Positions 1 through 6,146 of a stretch of DNA of 6,146 nt are shown here, in pieces. The position numbers and the translations under genes are program-made. The notes beneath the pieces are model-generated. The model was not told the origin of the DNA. It saw only the letters and a program-made list of their open reading frames with translations, and ran no database searches. The stretch covers positions 1 through 6,146 of the forward strand of contig DXGW01000119.1 in NCBI GenBank assembly GCA_019113665.1, given 5' to 3'. The DNA is from Candidatus Alistipes excrementipullorum. Lineage in GTDB: Bacteria; Bacteroidota; Bacteroidia; Bacteroidales; Rikenellaceae. Positions within the stretch are counted from its first letter, which is position 1. Each line of letters starts with the position of its first letter.

Positions 1-29
1 TTACCCGCTGCAAATGTAGAAAAAAAATC

Positions 30-37
30 TATCTTTG
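30..37 (+). promoter_or_regulatory. Bacteroidota -7 promoter box for mltG
   Basis: The sequence TATCTTTG matches the Bacteroidota primary sigma -7 consensus TAnnTTTG exactly. About 18 bases upstream, at 7-15, is GCTGCAAAT, which could serve as a weak -33 element; the same 9-mer sits at the same place upstream of the second promoter in this window. Transcription would start a few bases after 37, leaving a leader of roughly 10 bases before the ATG at 54. Assignment is by consensus only. Confidence 0.7.
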
Positions 38-53
38 CAAAAAATTATTGACC

Positions 54-1064
54 ATGATACGTAAATCATATATCTTCATCATAGTACTGCTGGTCGTTCT
101 TGCTTCCTGTATAACATGGGGTTATACGGCATTTTACGGCAATTGCGTGCGCAGCGAACGCAGCCTTTATGTCTATCGTGACTGCGATTACGATTCGCTG
201 GTACGGCTCATTGAGCCCGATATCAAGCATCGTACGGCTTTCGGCATATATGCGCGCCGCATCAATCTTGCCTCGACATTCCGTGCCGGCCACTACCGTC
301 TGGAGAAGGGTATGAGCGTCATCGACGTGGCCCGCATGTTGAAACTCGGCATTGAGACACCCGTGCGCGTCACCATAAACAATGTACGTACGCCCGCGGA
401 ACTTGCAGGCAAGGTCGCACGGCAGCTCGAAGCCGATTCGGTATCGTTCCTGCGTGCCTTTACCAGCGATTCGCTTGCCCGTACCGTGGGATTCGATTCG
501 CTGCGCCTGTTCTCGATGTTCTTACCGAATACGTATGAACTCTACTGGACCGTGACTCCCGATCAGTTCGTGCGGCGCATGCGTCGCGAGTATGACGCTT
601 TCTGGACTCCGGAGCGCGATGCCAAACTCGAACGTCTGAAGATGGACCGTTATGAGGTTATGACGCTTGCCTCGATTCTCTATGAGGAGACCAAGGCCGT
701 CGACGAGATGCCGCGCATCGCCGGGGTATATGTCAACCGCCTGCAGCGCGGGATCCCGTTGCAGGCATGCCCGACGGTAAAGTATGCCATGCAGGATTTT
801 ACGTTGCGCCGGGTGTTGCGCAAGCACCTGCGTTATCAATCGCCATACAATACCTATCTCAACAAAGGGCTGCCGCCGTCGCCCATATGTATGCCGAGCA
901 TAGCGGCGATAGATGCTGTTCTCGATTACGAAAAGCATCAGTACCTCTTTTTCTGTGCGCGTCCCGAGATGGACGGCCACCACAATTTCGCCCGTACGCT
1001 GCGTGAGCACAACGCCAACGGCCGGGCGTATGCGGCGGCTCTCGACAGGCTGCAAATCAAATAA
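54..1064 (+). CDS. mltG: Endolytic murein transglycosylase MltG (YceG-like), possible lipoprotein form
   Basis: MltG cleaves nascent peptidoglycan glycan strands in the periplasm and so limits strand length. The 336-residue protein has a basic N-terminus, a hydrophobic segment (about 6-24), a LysM-like subdomain (about 80-140) and the catalytic YceG domain to the C-terminus. Visible family motifs are ASILYEET (206-213), IAGVYVNRL (222-230), PTVKYA (240-245), SPYNTY (263-268), GLPP (272-275) and HNFA near the C-terminus. By alignment from memory, the E. coli catalytic Glu218 corresponds to Glu212 here, so activity is expected. The ATG at 54 is preferred to an in-frame TTG at 48, which lies almost at the predicted transcription start. 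Length is close to the E. coli protein (about 340). Odd points: a lipobox-like L-A-S-C at 16-19, and substitutions at conserved positions (Tyr210, Cys239, Ser276). It has its own promoter. The gene upstream is not in the window. Confidence 0.93.
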   Translation: MIRKSYIFIIVLLVVLASCITWGYTAFYGNCVRSERSLYVYRDCDYDSLVRLIEPDIKHRTAFGIYARRINLASTFRAGHYRLEKGMSVIDVARMLKLGIETPVRVTINNVRTPAELAGKVARQLEADSVSFLRAFTSDSLARTVGFDSLRLFSMFLPNTYELYWTVTPDQFVRRMRREYDAFWTPERDAKLERLKMDRYEVMTLASILYEETKAVDEMPRIAGVYVNRLQRGIPLQACPTVKYAMQDFTLRRVLRKHLRYQSPYNTYLNKGLPPSPICMPSIAAIDAVLDYEKHQYLFFCARPEMDGHHNFARTLREHNANGRAYAAALDRLQIK

Positions 1065-1070
1065 AATTCG

Positions 1071-1078
1071 TATATTTG
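1071..1078 (+). promoter_or_regulatory. Bacteroidota -7 promoter box for the DUF4199-GT2-DUF4293 cassette
   Basis: TATATTTG matches TAnnTTTG exactly and begins 7 bases after the mltG stop. GCTGCAAAT at 1049-1057, inside the last codons of mltG, lies at the -33 distance and is identical to the 9-mer upstream of the first promoter. A start of transcription near 1085 would give a leader of about 20 bases to the ATG at 1108. No terminator is seen between mltG and this box, so read-through from mltG is also possible. Confidence 0.7.
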
Positions 1079-1107
1079 TCTTCATTTAATAAAATCTTGA
1101 TTTGGAC

Positions 1108-1677
1108 ATGGACAAAATGTTTTGGACCGATGTGGCGAAAAAGGGTGCCATTCTCGGCGTATTGATGCTTGCATCGCACATATTGGAACAGGTGCTTATG
1201 CTGAACGGCAATACTTCGCGTATGTTTGTCGCCGGAATTGAAATGCTTGTCGTTGCCGTCCTGTACATATATCTCATGTACCGGTTCGTGAAGGGCTACT
1301 CGAATACATTCAGTGCGGAGGAGGGTTTCTCCTACGGCCGCGGTTTTACCTATGTCGTTTACGCTTCGCTTCTGGCCGGCGTGATTGTCGGCTTCGGCAG
1401 CTATGTGTATGTGCACTGGATTGTAGGCTACGGCGATTATATCGACGGCATGGTAAACATGTACGCGTCGATAATCGACAGTGCGGCAATGCCTGCCTCG
1501 TTGTCGGCAATGTACGAAGGAATGTTCGAGCAGCTGGAGTCTCAGCCTGAACCGTCGGTCTTCTCGACCCTCTTCTCCACTCTGTGGGGCTATATAATGT
1601 GGGGTGTGATCATAGGCCTGATTATTGCCGGTATCGTTAAGCGTACCCCGAAACTTTTCGACGAAACAGATGAATAG
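1108..1677 (+). CDS. DUF4199 family four-helix membrane protein
   Basis: This is a 189-residue integral membrane protein of unknown function. Predicted membrane segments are about 13-32, 40-58, 80-104 and 159-177, with a polar loop (about 105-158) between the third and fourth. The segment GFSYGRGF (73-80), just before helix 3, fits the DUF4199 family, which is found in Bacteroidota and, as I recall, is often encoded beside a GtrB-like glycosyltransferase, as here. The ATG at 1108 is preferred to an in-frame TTG at 1102 because it leaves the more usual codon and a longer leader; there is no Shine-Dalgarno sequence to decide. Its last 8 bases overlap the start of the glycosyltransferase, which suggests coupled translation. 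A role as partner or flippase-like helper of that enzyme is inference only. Confidence 0.82.
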   Translation: MDKMFWTDVAKKGAILGVLMLASHILEQVLMLNGNTSRMFVAGIEMLVVAVLYIYLMYRFVKGYSNTFSAEEGFSYGRGFTYVVYASLLAGVIVGFGSYVYVHWIVGYGDYIDGMVNMYASIIDSAAMPASLSAMYEGMFEQLESQPEPSVFSTLFSTLWGYIMWGVIIGLIIAGIVKRTPKLFDETDE

Positions 1678-2632
1678 ACGTCCCGACATAACGGTTGTCG
1701 TACCTTCGTATAACGAGGCCGAATCCCTGCCCGAACTTGCGGCATGGATCGACCGTGTGGTTACGCGCGAGAATCTCTCCTGCGAGCTGATCTTTGTCGA
1801 CGACGGCTCTTCGGACGACTCATGGGAGGTGATCGAACGCCTCAAGGAGAAATATCCTTATATCAAGGCCATCGGATTCATGCGCAATTACGGCAAGTCG
1901 GCGGCTTTGTACTGCGGCTTTGCCGAGGCGCACGGTGAGGTGGTCTTCACGATGGACGCCGATCTTCAGGATTCGCCCGATGAGATTCCGGCCATGCGCC
2001 GCATGATTCTCGAGGAGGGGTATGATATGGTCTCTGGTTGGAAAAAACACCGTTTTGACCCTATTGGCAAACGGTGGCCGAGCAAGTTCTTCAACTTTAC
2101 GGCCCGCCTGGTTTCGGGTATCAAACTGCATGATTTCAATTGCGGATTGAAGGCATACAGACTGAAAGTCATCAAGTCGATCGAGGTATATGGCGAGATG
2201 CACCGCTATATGCCCATATTGGCCAAATATGCCGGATTCACCAATATAGGGGAGAAGGTTGTAGAGCATCACCCCCGCAAATTCGGACATTCGAAATTCG
2301 GCATGGAACGAATGATCAAGGGCTATCTTGACCTTATCACTGTAACGTTCATGTCGCATTTCGGCAGGTCGCCCATGTATTTCTTCGGTACGCTTGGTAC
2401 GTTGATGTTCCTTTTCGGAGGAATAACCGCAGTATGGATTATCGCCGCCAAACTCTATAAACAGGCCCATTGCCTGCCTCTGAGAGCTGTCACCGACCAG
2501 CCGCTCTTCTATCTGGCGCTGTTGGCTGTGGTGCTGGGCGTGATGCTTTTCCTCGCAGGATTCCTCGGCGAATTGATAAACCGCGGATCGAGTGACAGAA
2601 ACAAATATCTTATAGACAAAACATTGAAATAA
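1670..2632 (+). CDS. Family 2 glycosyltransferase, GtrB/DPM-like, membrane anchored
   Basis: This 320-residue enzyme probably transfers a sugar from a nucleotide sugar to a polyprenyl phosphate on the cytoplasmic face of the inner membrane. The GT-A fold spans about 1-230. It shows the N-terminal VVVPSYNE (9-16), the nucleotide-binding VDDGSSDDS (43-51), RNYGKSAAL (72-80), the metal-binding DAD (96-98) followed by LQDSP, and DFNCGLKAYR (155-164). Two membrane helices follow at about 237-260 and 279-302, the GtrB/DpmA layout, with a short basic cytoplasmic tail. The ATG at 1670 places the family's usual start right before the first beta strand. An in-frame TTG at 1625 would add 15 residues encoded inside the DUF4199 gene and is rejected. 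The gene overlaps DUF4199 by 8 bases and DUF4293 by 1 base. Sugar and lipid acceptor cannot be read from the sequence. Confidence 0.93.
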   Translation: MNRRPDITVVVPSYNEAESLPELAAWIDRVVTRENLSCELIFVDDGSSDDSWEVIERLKEKYPYIKAIGFMRNYGKSAALYCGFAEAHGEVVFTMDADLQDSPDEIPAMRRMILEEGYDMVSGWKKHRFDPIGKRWPSKFFNFTARLVSGIKLHDFNCGLKAYRLKVIKSIEVYGEMHRYMPILAKYAGFTNIGEKVVEHHPRKFGHSKFGMERMIKGYLDLITVTFMSHFGRSPMYFFGTLGTLMFLFGGITAVWIIAAKLYKQAHCLPLRAVTDQPLFYLALLAVVLGVMLFLAGFLGELINRGSSDRNKYLIDKTLK

Positions 2633-3096
2633 TGATACAGAGAATCCAGACTTTATACCTGCTTGTCGTTGCGGCGCTGCTCGCAGTGACAATCTTTACT
2701 CCCATGGCCTATTTCTCCATTGGCGGAGAGGAGTACACGTTGACCGCTTTTGCCGTAAGGAATGCCGAAGGTGCGGCCGTGCAGCCGACATTGTATATGG
2801 GTATTCTCCTCGCAATGGCGGGAATACTTCCATTGATCATAATCTTCCTGTACAAGCATCGCATGCTCCAGTTGAGACTGTGTATTGTTGAGATAGTATT
2901 GCTGGTCGGCAGCGCGGTGATGACCGGCATATATTATTATCTCTCGGTGCGCTTCTTTTCACAGACAGACCTTGTCGCGAAGGGAGTGCATGCCGGTATT
3001 GTCCTGCCGCTTGTAGCGATAGTATTTGCCGTGCTTGCCATAAGGGGAATTTTCAAGGACGAGATGCTCGTGCGTTCTCTGAATCGCATCAGATAG
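2632..3096 (+). CDS. DUF4293 family four-helix membrane protein
   Basis: This is a 154-residue membrane protein of unknown function. The N-terminus MIQRIQTLYLL and the C-terminal DEMLVRSLNRIR (143-154) are hallmarks of DUF4293, a family restricted to Bacteroidota. Predicted helices lie at about 7-27, 54-74, 81-104 and 122-141, and an extracytoplasmic loop (about 28-53) separates the first two. Length matches the family. The start codon shares its A with the stop codon of the glycosyltransferase (TAATG), so expression is probably coupled. It is the last gene of the cassette; a strong terminator begins 26 bases after its stop. Any functional link to glycolipid synthesis rests on the gene order alone. 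Confidence 0.87.
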   Translation: MIQRIQTLYLLVVAALLAVTIFTPMAYFSIGGEEYTLTAFAVRNAEGAAVQPTLYMGILLAMAGILPLIIIFLYKHRMLQLRLCIVEIVLLVGSAVMTGIYYYLSVRFFSQTDLVAKGVHAGIVLPLVAIVFAVLAIRGIFKDEMLVRSLNRIR

Positions 3097-3122
3097 CGTA
3101 AAATATATCCTCAATGTTATTG

Positions 3123-3158
3123 AAAGGCATTGCCCGATAAGCGGACAATGCCTTTTTT
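3123..3158 (+). terminator. Intrinsic terminator of the plus-strand cassette
   Basis: A perfect 10-bp stem pairs AAAGGCATTG (3123-3132) with CAATGCCTTT (3146-3155). After one mismatch the stem continues for 3 more G:C pairs around a 5-base loop (3137-3141). Six T residues (3153-3158) follow, then G and four more T. This is a textbook rho-independent terminator for transcription leaving the DUF4293 gene. Confidence 0.92.
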
Positions 3159-3274
3159 GTTTTCGGATATGGCCAACAGATACGCGCGATGTCGTCCGTT
3201 CAGGCCCGTCTTGCTGGCTTTTACGTATATATATGCGCTGTTGCATTATTGCCCGCACAAGGATTGTGTGCAAT
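3159..3274. other. Convergent intergenic spacer with an extra imperfect hairpin
   Basis: I see no credible gene here on either strand. At 3246-3276 an imperfect hairpin pairs TTATTGC with GCAATAA (7 bp) and then CACAA with TTGTG (5 bp) around a GGA loop, separated by an asymmetric internal loop. It has no following T-tract on either strand, so it is not a normal terminator. It abuts and slightly overlaps the T-tract of the minus-strand terminator. The rest is featureless apart from a short alternating TA run near 3225-3233. Confidence 0.5.
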
Positions 3275-3306
3275 AAAAAGCGCCACGCTTGAATAGAGCG
3301 TGGCGC
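3275..3306 (-). terminator. Intrinsic terminator of the minus-strand receptor/lipoprotein operon
   Basis: Read on the minus strand, GCGCCACGCT (3306-3297) pairs with AGCGTGGCGC (3289-3280): ten perfect base pairs, possibly extended by a G:T pair, closing a short loop. Five T residues (3279-3275) and then ATT follow. It lies about 30 bases after the stop of the DUF5689 gene and is the expected end of that operon. Confidence 0.88.
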
Positions 3307-3336
3307 CGTTGTCAGAATTCCGATCTTGGCAGAACC

Positions 3337-4683
3337 TTATTCTTCTGCATCGTCTTCGTTCATTGTTGTGGGTAGATAGAACGAATCGTCGGGAATTACA
3401 CCTCCGTCGCTCACTCTTGTAGTTGCCCATGCTTCCATCTCGGCAGCCTCTTCGTCGGTTATCTTCTCATAATATGTCGGGAAGATATCGTCGAAACGGC
3501 AGGGAGTCAACTGGTAAGCCTCGTAGCCCTGGGAAGTGGTCTTCGAGTAGATTGCATATATACCCAGAAGGTCTCCTGTTGTGCCGTCACGGGGTACGAT
3601 CTTGCCTGCATAACGTGCATAGCCGCTCGTACGTACTACGTATACGCCGGATTCCGATTTTTTCTGGGCCGTCTTGCCCTTGTCGCCGAAACCTACGATC
3701 ATCTGACCATACAGCGATATGTTGTCCTGACTGTATGCGAGTTTGCCCCACGGCAGCGACAGGTATTCTACGGGATAACCGGTGATGGTTCCGCTGGTGC
3801 AGATCCACGACGGATAGTCGCCAGTATCGAGCTGGTCAGCAGTCTCACCATTCTGGTTGGTTACACCGCGGTATGCCATCGTCACGTCCTTGAAGCGGAT
3901 CAGGCGGCCGAAATAATTGATACCTCCATCACTGTTCTTGTACAATAACTGATCGCAGTTGCTTTCGTTGACTACCAGTACATCATAATCGTTCTTGTTC
4001 GAACCGTCGCTGCTCAATACACCTTCGGTCAGAACGTCCCTTTCTCCGGGAAACACGTGATCACGCACCTTGATCGGGCTGTTGATGTTGGAGTTGGGGT
4101 AGAACTTCGGGCGGCCGTACGAGTTGAGGCTTTCGGTCGGTATGTCACCTATCGAGAGCATCATGCGGAAGTTGCCCATGTAGAGACCGTGCAGTTTTAC
4201 ATACACCCACTGTGTGGCCTCCTCTCCGGTGCCAATCTTGTCGAGGTTGCAGAAGTAATCGAGATAGAGCCCGTTCGTGAGCTTCAATTCGATGGCTGCG
4301 GTACCGTCATAGATATAGAGCGACTTGTAGATGTTGCCCTGCTCGTCGTTCGATATGACCTTACCCTTGATATAGTAGTTGCCGACTATATAACGGTTGG
4401 TCTGTTTCTCCCAATCCGTGCACTCGGCTTCGTCGAGAACGAAGCGCTTGTACATGGTTTTGTCAAGACCGTCGGATACATTGGTGCTGCCCGTACCGTC
4501 GATAGTCCCGAACATCTTTTTCAGATCGTAGATCGAGATGTGAGTCATACCCATGGCCTCCATTGTCTCGTCATTGTAGACGGGAGCCGGCGAGGGCATG
4601 TCAAAATCGTTGTAGCAGCTCACCATAAGCGAACCGACAACCGTGATTAAAAATATTCTGAACAGTTTCATAATCTTTTTCAT
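3337..4683 (-). CDS. DUF5689 domain lipoprotein paired with a TonB-dependent receptor
   Basis: This is a 448-residue predicted outer-membrane lipoprotein. A signal peptide (1-22: basic start, hydrophobic core about 10-21) ends in MVS before Cys23, an acceptable though not ideal lipobox. The mature N-terminus has acidic residues at 26 and 28, loosely like a Bacteroidota surface-export signal. The DUF5689 region begins near residue 47. Its diagnostic core is IKGKVISNDEQGNIYKSLYI (105-124), followed by YDGTAAIEL, a beta-rich pattern resembling an OB fold. The rest is beta-rich and weakly conserved, with an acidic C-terminus. An alternative start at Met5 (4671) would still leave a 19-residue signal peptide. 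The gene starts 15 bases after the receptor's stop and is last before a terminator, so the two are almost certainly co-transcribed. By position it could be the substrate-capturing partner of the receptor, as SusD is for SusC, but it is not SusD-like. Substrate unknown. Confidence 0.85.
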   Translation of the reverse strand: MKKIMKLFRIFLITVVGSLMVSCYNDFDMPSPAPVYNDETMEAMGMTHISIYDLKKMFGTIDGTGSTNVSDGLDKTMYKRFVLDEAECTDWEKQTNRYIVGNYYIKGKVISNDEQGNIYKSLYIYDGTAAIELKLTNGLYLDYFCNLDKIGTGEEATQWVYVKLHGLYMGNFRMMLSIGDIPTESLNSYGRPKFYPNSNINSPIKVRDHVFPGERDVLTEGVLSSDGSNKNDYDVLVVNESNCDQLLYKNSDGGINYFGRLIRFKDVTMAYRGVTNQNGETADQLDTGDYPSWICTSGTITGYPVEYLSLPWGKLAYSQDNISLYGQMIVGFGDKGKTAQKKSESGVYVVRTSGYARYAGKIVPRDGTTGDLLGIYAIYSKTTSQGYEAYQLTPCRFDDIFPTYYEKITDEEAAEMEAWATTRVSDGGVIPDDSFYLPTTMNEDDAEE

Positions 4684-4698
4684 TTTAGCGGTTCGACT

Positions 4699-6146
4699 TT
4701 AGAAGCGGAAGTATACGTTGAGGTAATACGTCGTTCCGAGCAGGTAGAAATATTTCGAATCGAAACGCGAATAGTATTGCTTGGCAGGATTCTCACCTAC
4801 GTCGAGACCACGGGTCTTGCGCATACGCATCTGCTCGTAACCACCGGTGCGGATACCCTGATCATTGAGGATATTCTTTACCTCGAGGCTGAATCCGAGC
4901 GTGTAGATGCGGTGTATGTACCAGTTCTTGCCGATGCTTGCGCTGAGCGTATATGCCGAACCGAGGTTCTCCTGAGCTCGTATGGTTTCGATGTTGTTCA
5001 AGGCCCATGCCTGTGCTATAGCGTCAGCATTTGAGTTGTTCAATACGCTCATGTAGTTCTTGACGGCATTGTTGGTACGATATGCCGGGTTCATCGAAAG
5101 GTAGAGGTCCTGATAGTAGTTGAAATCAACCGATGCGAACCAGTTCTTCGGACCGCGGAAGTTGAGACCTACGTTTGCTGCGAACTGCGGTGTGCTTTCA
5201 ACGTAGAAATCCTTCCAGTATACCTTATCAATAAGTTTTACGTCTGCGCTGTTATCGACGATCTGTACGAAGTTGGGGTTCGACGTATACTGATAGCGGC
5301 CCCAGCTGATGGCGCTTCTGAGCGAAAGTCCGTTCCAGATGGGAACATCAAGACCGAGTTCCACTCCGTAGTAGCGCTTGTCTATGCCGGTCATTGCAAA
5401 GTTGGTGTATGACGACTGCGTATCATCATAGAATGAAATGACCTTGGCCAGATCGTTCATCTTTGTGTAGTAACCCGAAACGCGGGCCTTGATGTAGGGC
5501 AGATTGAGGTTGTATGTCAATTCTGCACTGAATATCGTGTTGGCCTTCAAGCCGGGGTTCACCTGGTTACGGGTACGGGGCGATACGAATGCCGTCTGGA
5601 ATGTCGGGGCGTCCTGTATCATTGCCACGTTGGCTGCGAGCGAGTGTGCGCCAGAGAAACGGTATGAGAAGTTACCCTTGACCTTGTATGTCAGGTAGTC
5701 GAGATGCTTCGAGTCTCCGAACGACTCATTGCCTTCGGCAAAGAGACCCTTGCGCATGAGACCCTGACGCCACATTCCCGAATATCCGATTTCTCCGCCC
5801 ACTTCCATGGCGAAGCCGCCGATGTTGAAGCCGTAGAGAGCCCAAACCTGAGCCTGGCGGATATGTGCATAGTAGTCGTACGAGAATTTGTCACCCTCCT
5901 TTACTACGCGTGCGTGTCCGTGCTCATTGAAGTAGTCAACATCATTCTGGTATGCGATAATATCGCTTCCCTTGTCGCGCTCGGCGAACTTGTCGATGTC
6001 GACCCAATAGTCACCGCCCAGAAGATCCTTTACCTGATCGTAGTATTCGGTACGGTTGATACGGGCGTTGATTCCTGCGGTCAGACGGTGGTTCTTGTTG
6101 AACGTATGTGCGATGTTTGCCGTGAAATTGTAGTCGATCTGGTCGG
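4699..6146 (-). CDS. TonB-dependent outer-membrane receptor, C-terminal part (5' end outside window)
   Basis: About 481 residues of a TonB-dependent receptor beta-barrel are present. The frame stays open to the right edge, so the true start lies beyond 6146; the internal Met at 5808 is not the start. Upstream of that Met the frame reads DYNFTANIAHTFNKNHRLTA and continues as typical barrel strands. Evidence for the family: alternating hydrophobic and aromatic strands joined by polar Asn/Asp-rich loops, phrases such as LNFRGPKNWFASVDFNYY, LSASIGKNWY and LEVKNILND, and a C-terminus ending YYLNVYFRF with the terminal aromatic recognised by the BAM complex. Full-length homologues in Bacteroidota usually run to about 900-1000 residues, with an N-terminal carboxypeptidase-regulatory-like domain and a plug domain, none of which is visible here. 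The protein would import a ligand across the outer membrane using TonB energy. It is co-transcribed with the DUF5689 lipoprotein gene 15 bases downstream. Confidence 0.92.
   Translation of the reverse strand, partial: DQIDYNFTANIAHTFNKNHRLTAGINARINRTEYYDQVKDLLGGDYWVDIDKFAERDKGSDIIAYQNDVDYFNEHGHARVVKEGDKFSYDYYAHIRQAQVWALYGFNIGGFAMEVGGEIGYSGMWRQGLMRKGLFAEGNESFGDSKHLDYLTYKVKGNFSYRFSGAHSLAANVAMIQDAPTFQTAFVSPRTRNQVNPGLKANTIFSAELTYNLNLPYIKARVSGYYTKMNDLAKVISFYDDTQSSYTNFAMTGIDKRYYGVELGLDVPIWNGLSLRSAISWGRYQYTSNPNFVQIVDNSADVKLIDKVYWKDFYVESTPQFAANVGLNFRGPKNWFASVDFNYYQDLYLSMNPAYRTNNAVKNYMSVLNNSNADAIAQAWALNNIETIRAQENLGSAYTLSASIGKNWYIHRIYTLGFSLEVKNILNDQGIRTGGYEQMRMRKTRGLDVGENPAKQYYSRFDSKYFYLLGTTYYLNVYFRF

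Noticed and set aside
681..689. MltG as a catalytically dead paralogue because a Glu in the active-site motif is Tyr
   Set aside because: Counting the E. coli sequence from memory puts the catalytic Glu218 at the second Glu of its E-K-E motif, which is kept here as Glu212.
1065..1107. Possible terminator or small RNA between mltG and DUF4199
   Set aside because: The 43 bases are AT-rich with a promoter box but contain no stable inverted repeat.
522..2692. Three long open frames on the minus strand (522-1085, 1057-1845, 1820-2692) opposite mltG and the cassette
   Set aside because: They lie antisense to well-recognised genes, their translations show no family motif, and they look like shadows of codon bias on the real strand.
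2959..3430. Minus-strand frames spanning the convergent intergenic region (2959-3273, 3221-3430)
   Set aside because: They run through the terminators of both operons and into neighbouring genes in the wrong frame, and their translations are rich in Arg and His without any motif.
4057..4650. 197-residue plus-strand frame opposite the DUF5689 gene
   Set aside because: It is antisense to a gene with a clear signal peptide and domain; its own sequence is repetitive in Val, Glu and Asp with no recognisable fold or start context.
4699..5808. Receptor as a complete 369-residue gene starting at the Met at 5808
   Set aside because: The same frame is open for a further 112 codons to the window edge and encodes more barrel-like sequence, so this Met is internal.

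Overview
The window looks like a piece of a Bacteroidota chromosome, most likely order Bacteroidales. Rikenellaceae/Alistipes-like is a guess from protein flavour and intermediate GC. The evidence is two TAnnTTTG promoter boxes of the Bacteroidota sigma factor, AT-rich leaders without an obvious Shine-Dalgarno sequence, Bacteroidota-restricted families (DUF4199, DUF4293, DUF5689), and a large TonB-dependent receptor encoded directly upstream of a lipoprotein gene.

Left half, plus strand (about 1-3158): a promoter at 30-37 drives mltG, a peptidoglycan lytic transglycosylase that sets glycan strand length. A second promoter box at 1071-1078, only 7 bases after the mltG stop, drives a tight three-gene membrane cassette: a DUF4199 four-helix protein, a GtrB-like polyprenyl-phosphate glycosyltransferase with two C-terminal membrane helices, and a DUF4293 four-helix protein. 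The three reading frames overlap (8 bases, then 1 base), so translation is probably coupled. The cassette ends at a strong intrinsic terminator (3123-3158).

Middle (3097-3336): a 240-base convergent intergenic region with no credible gene. It holds a terminator for each strand and an additional imperfect hairpin between them.

Right half, minus strand (6146 down to 3275): the C-terminal half of a TonB-dependent outer-membrane receptor enters from the right edge. Its frame is open right to the edge, so the gene start lies outside the window. Fifteen bases later comes a DUF5689 lipoprotein, the last gene of the operon, followed by an intrinsic terminator. Together they look like an outer-membrane uptake pair in which a DUF5689 lipoprotein takes the place usually held by SusD. 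The substrate is unknown.

No RNA genes, CRISPR arrays, insertion sequences or phage genes were seen. The best candidates for something not well described are the receptor/DUF5689 pair, the DUF4199-GT2-DUF4293 cassette, and an apparent lipobox at the N-terminus of MltG.
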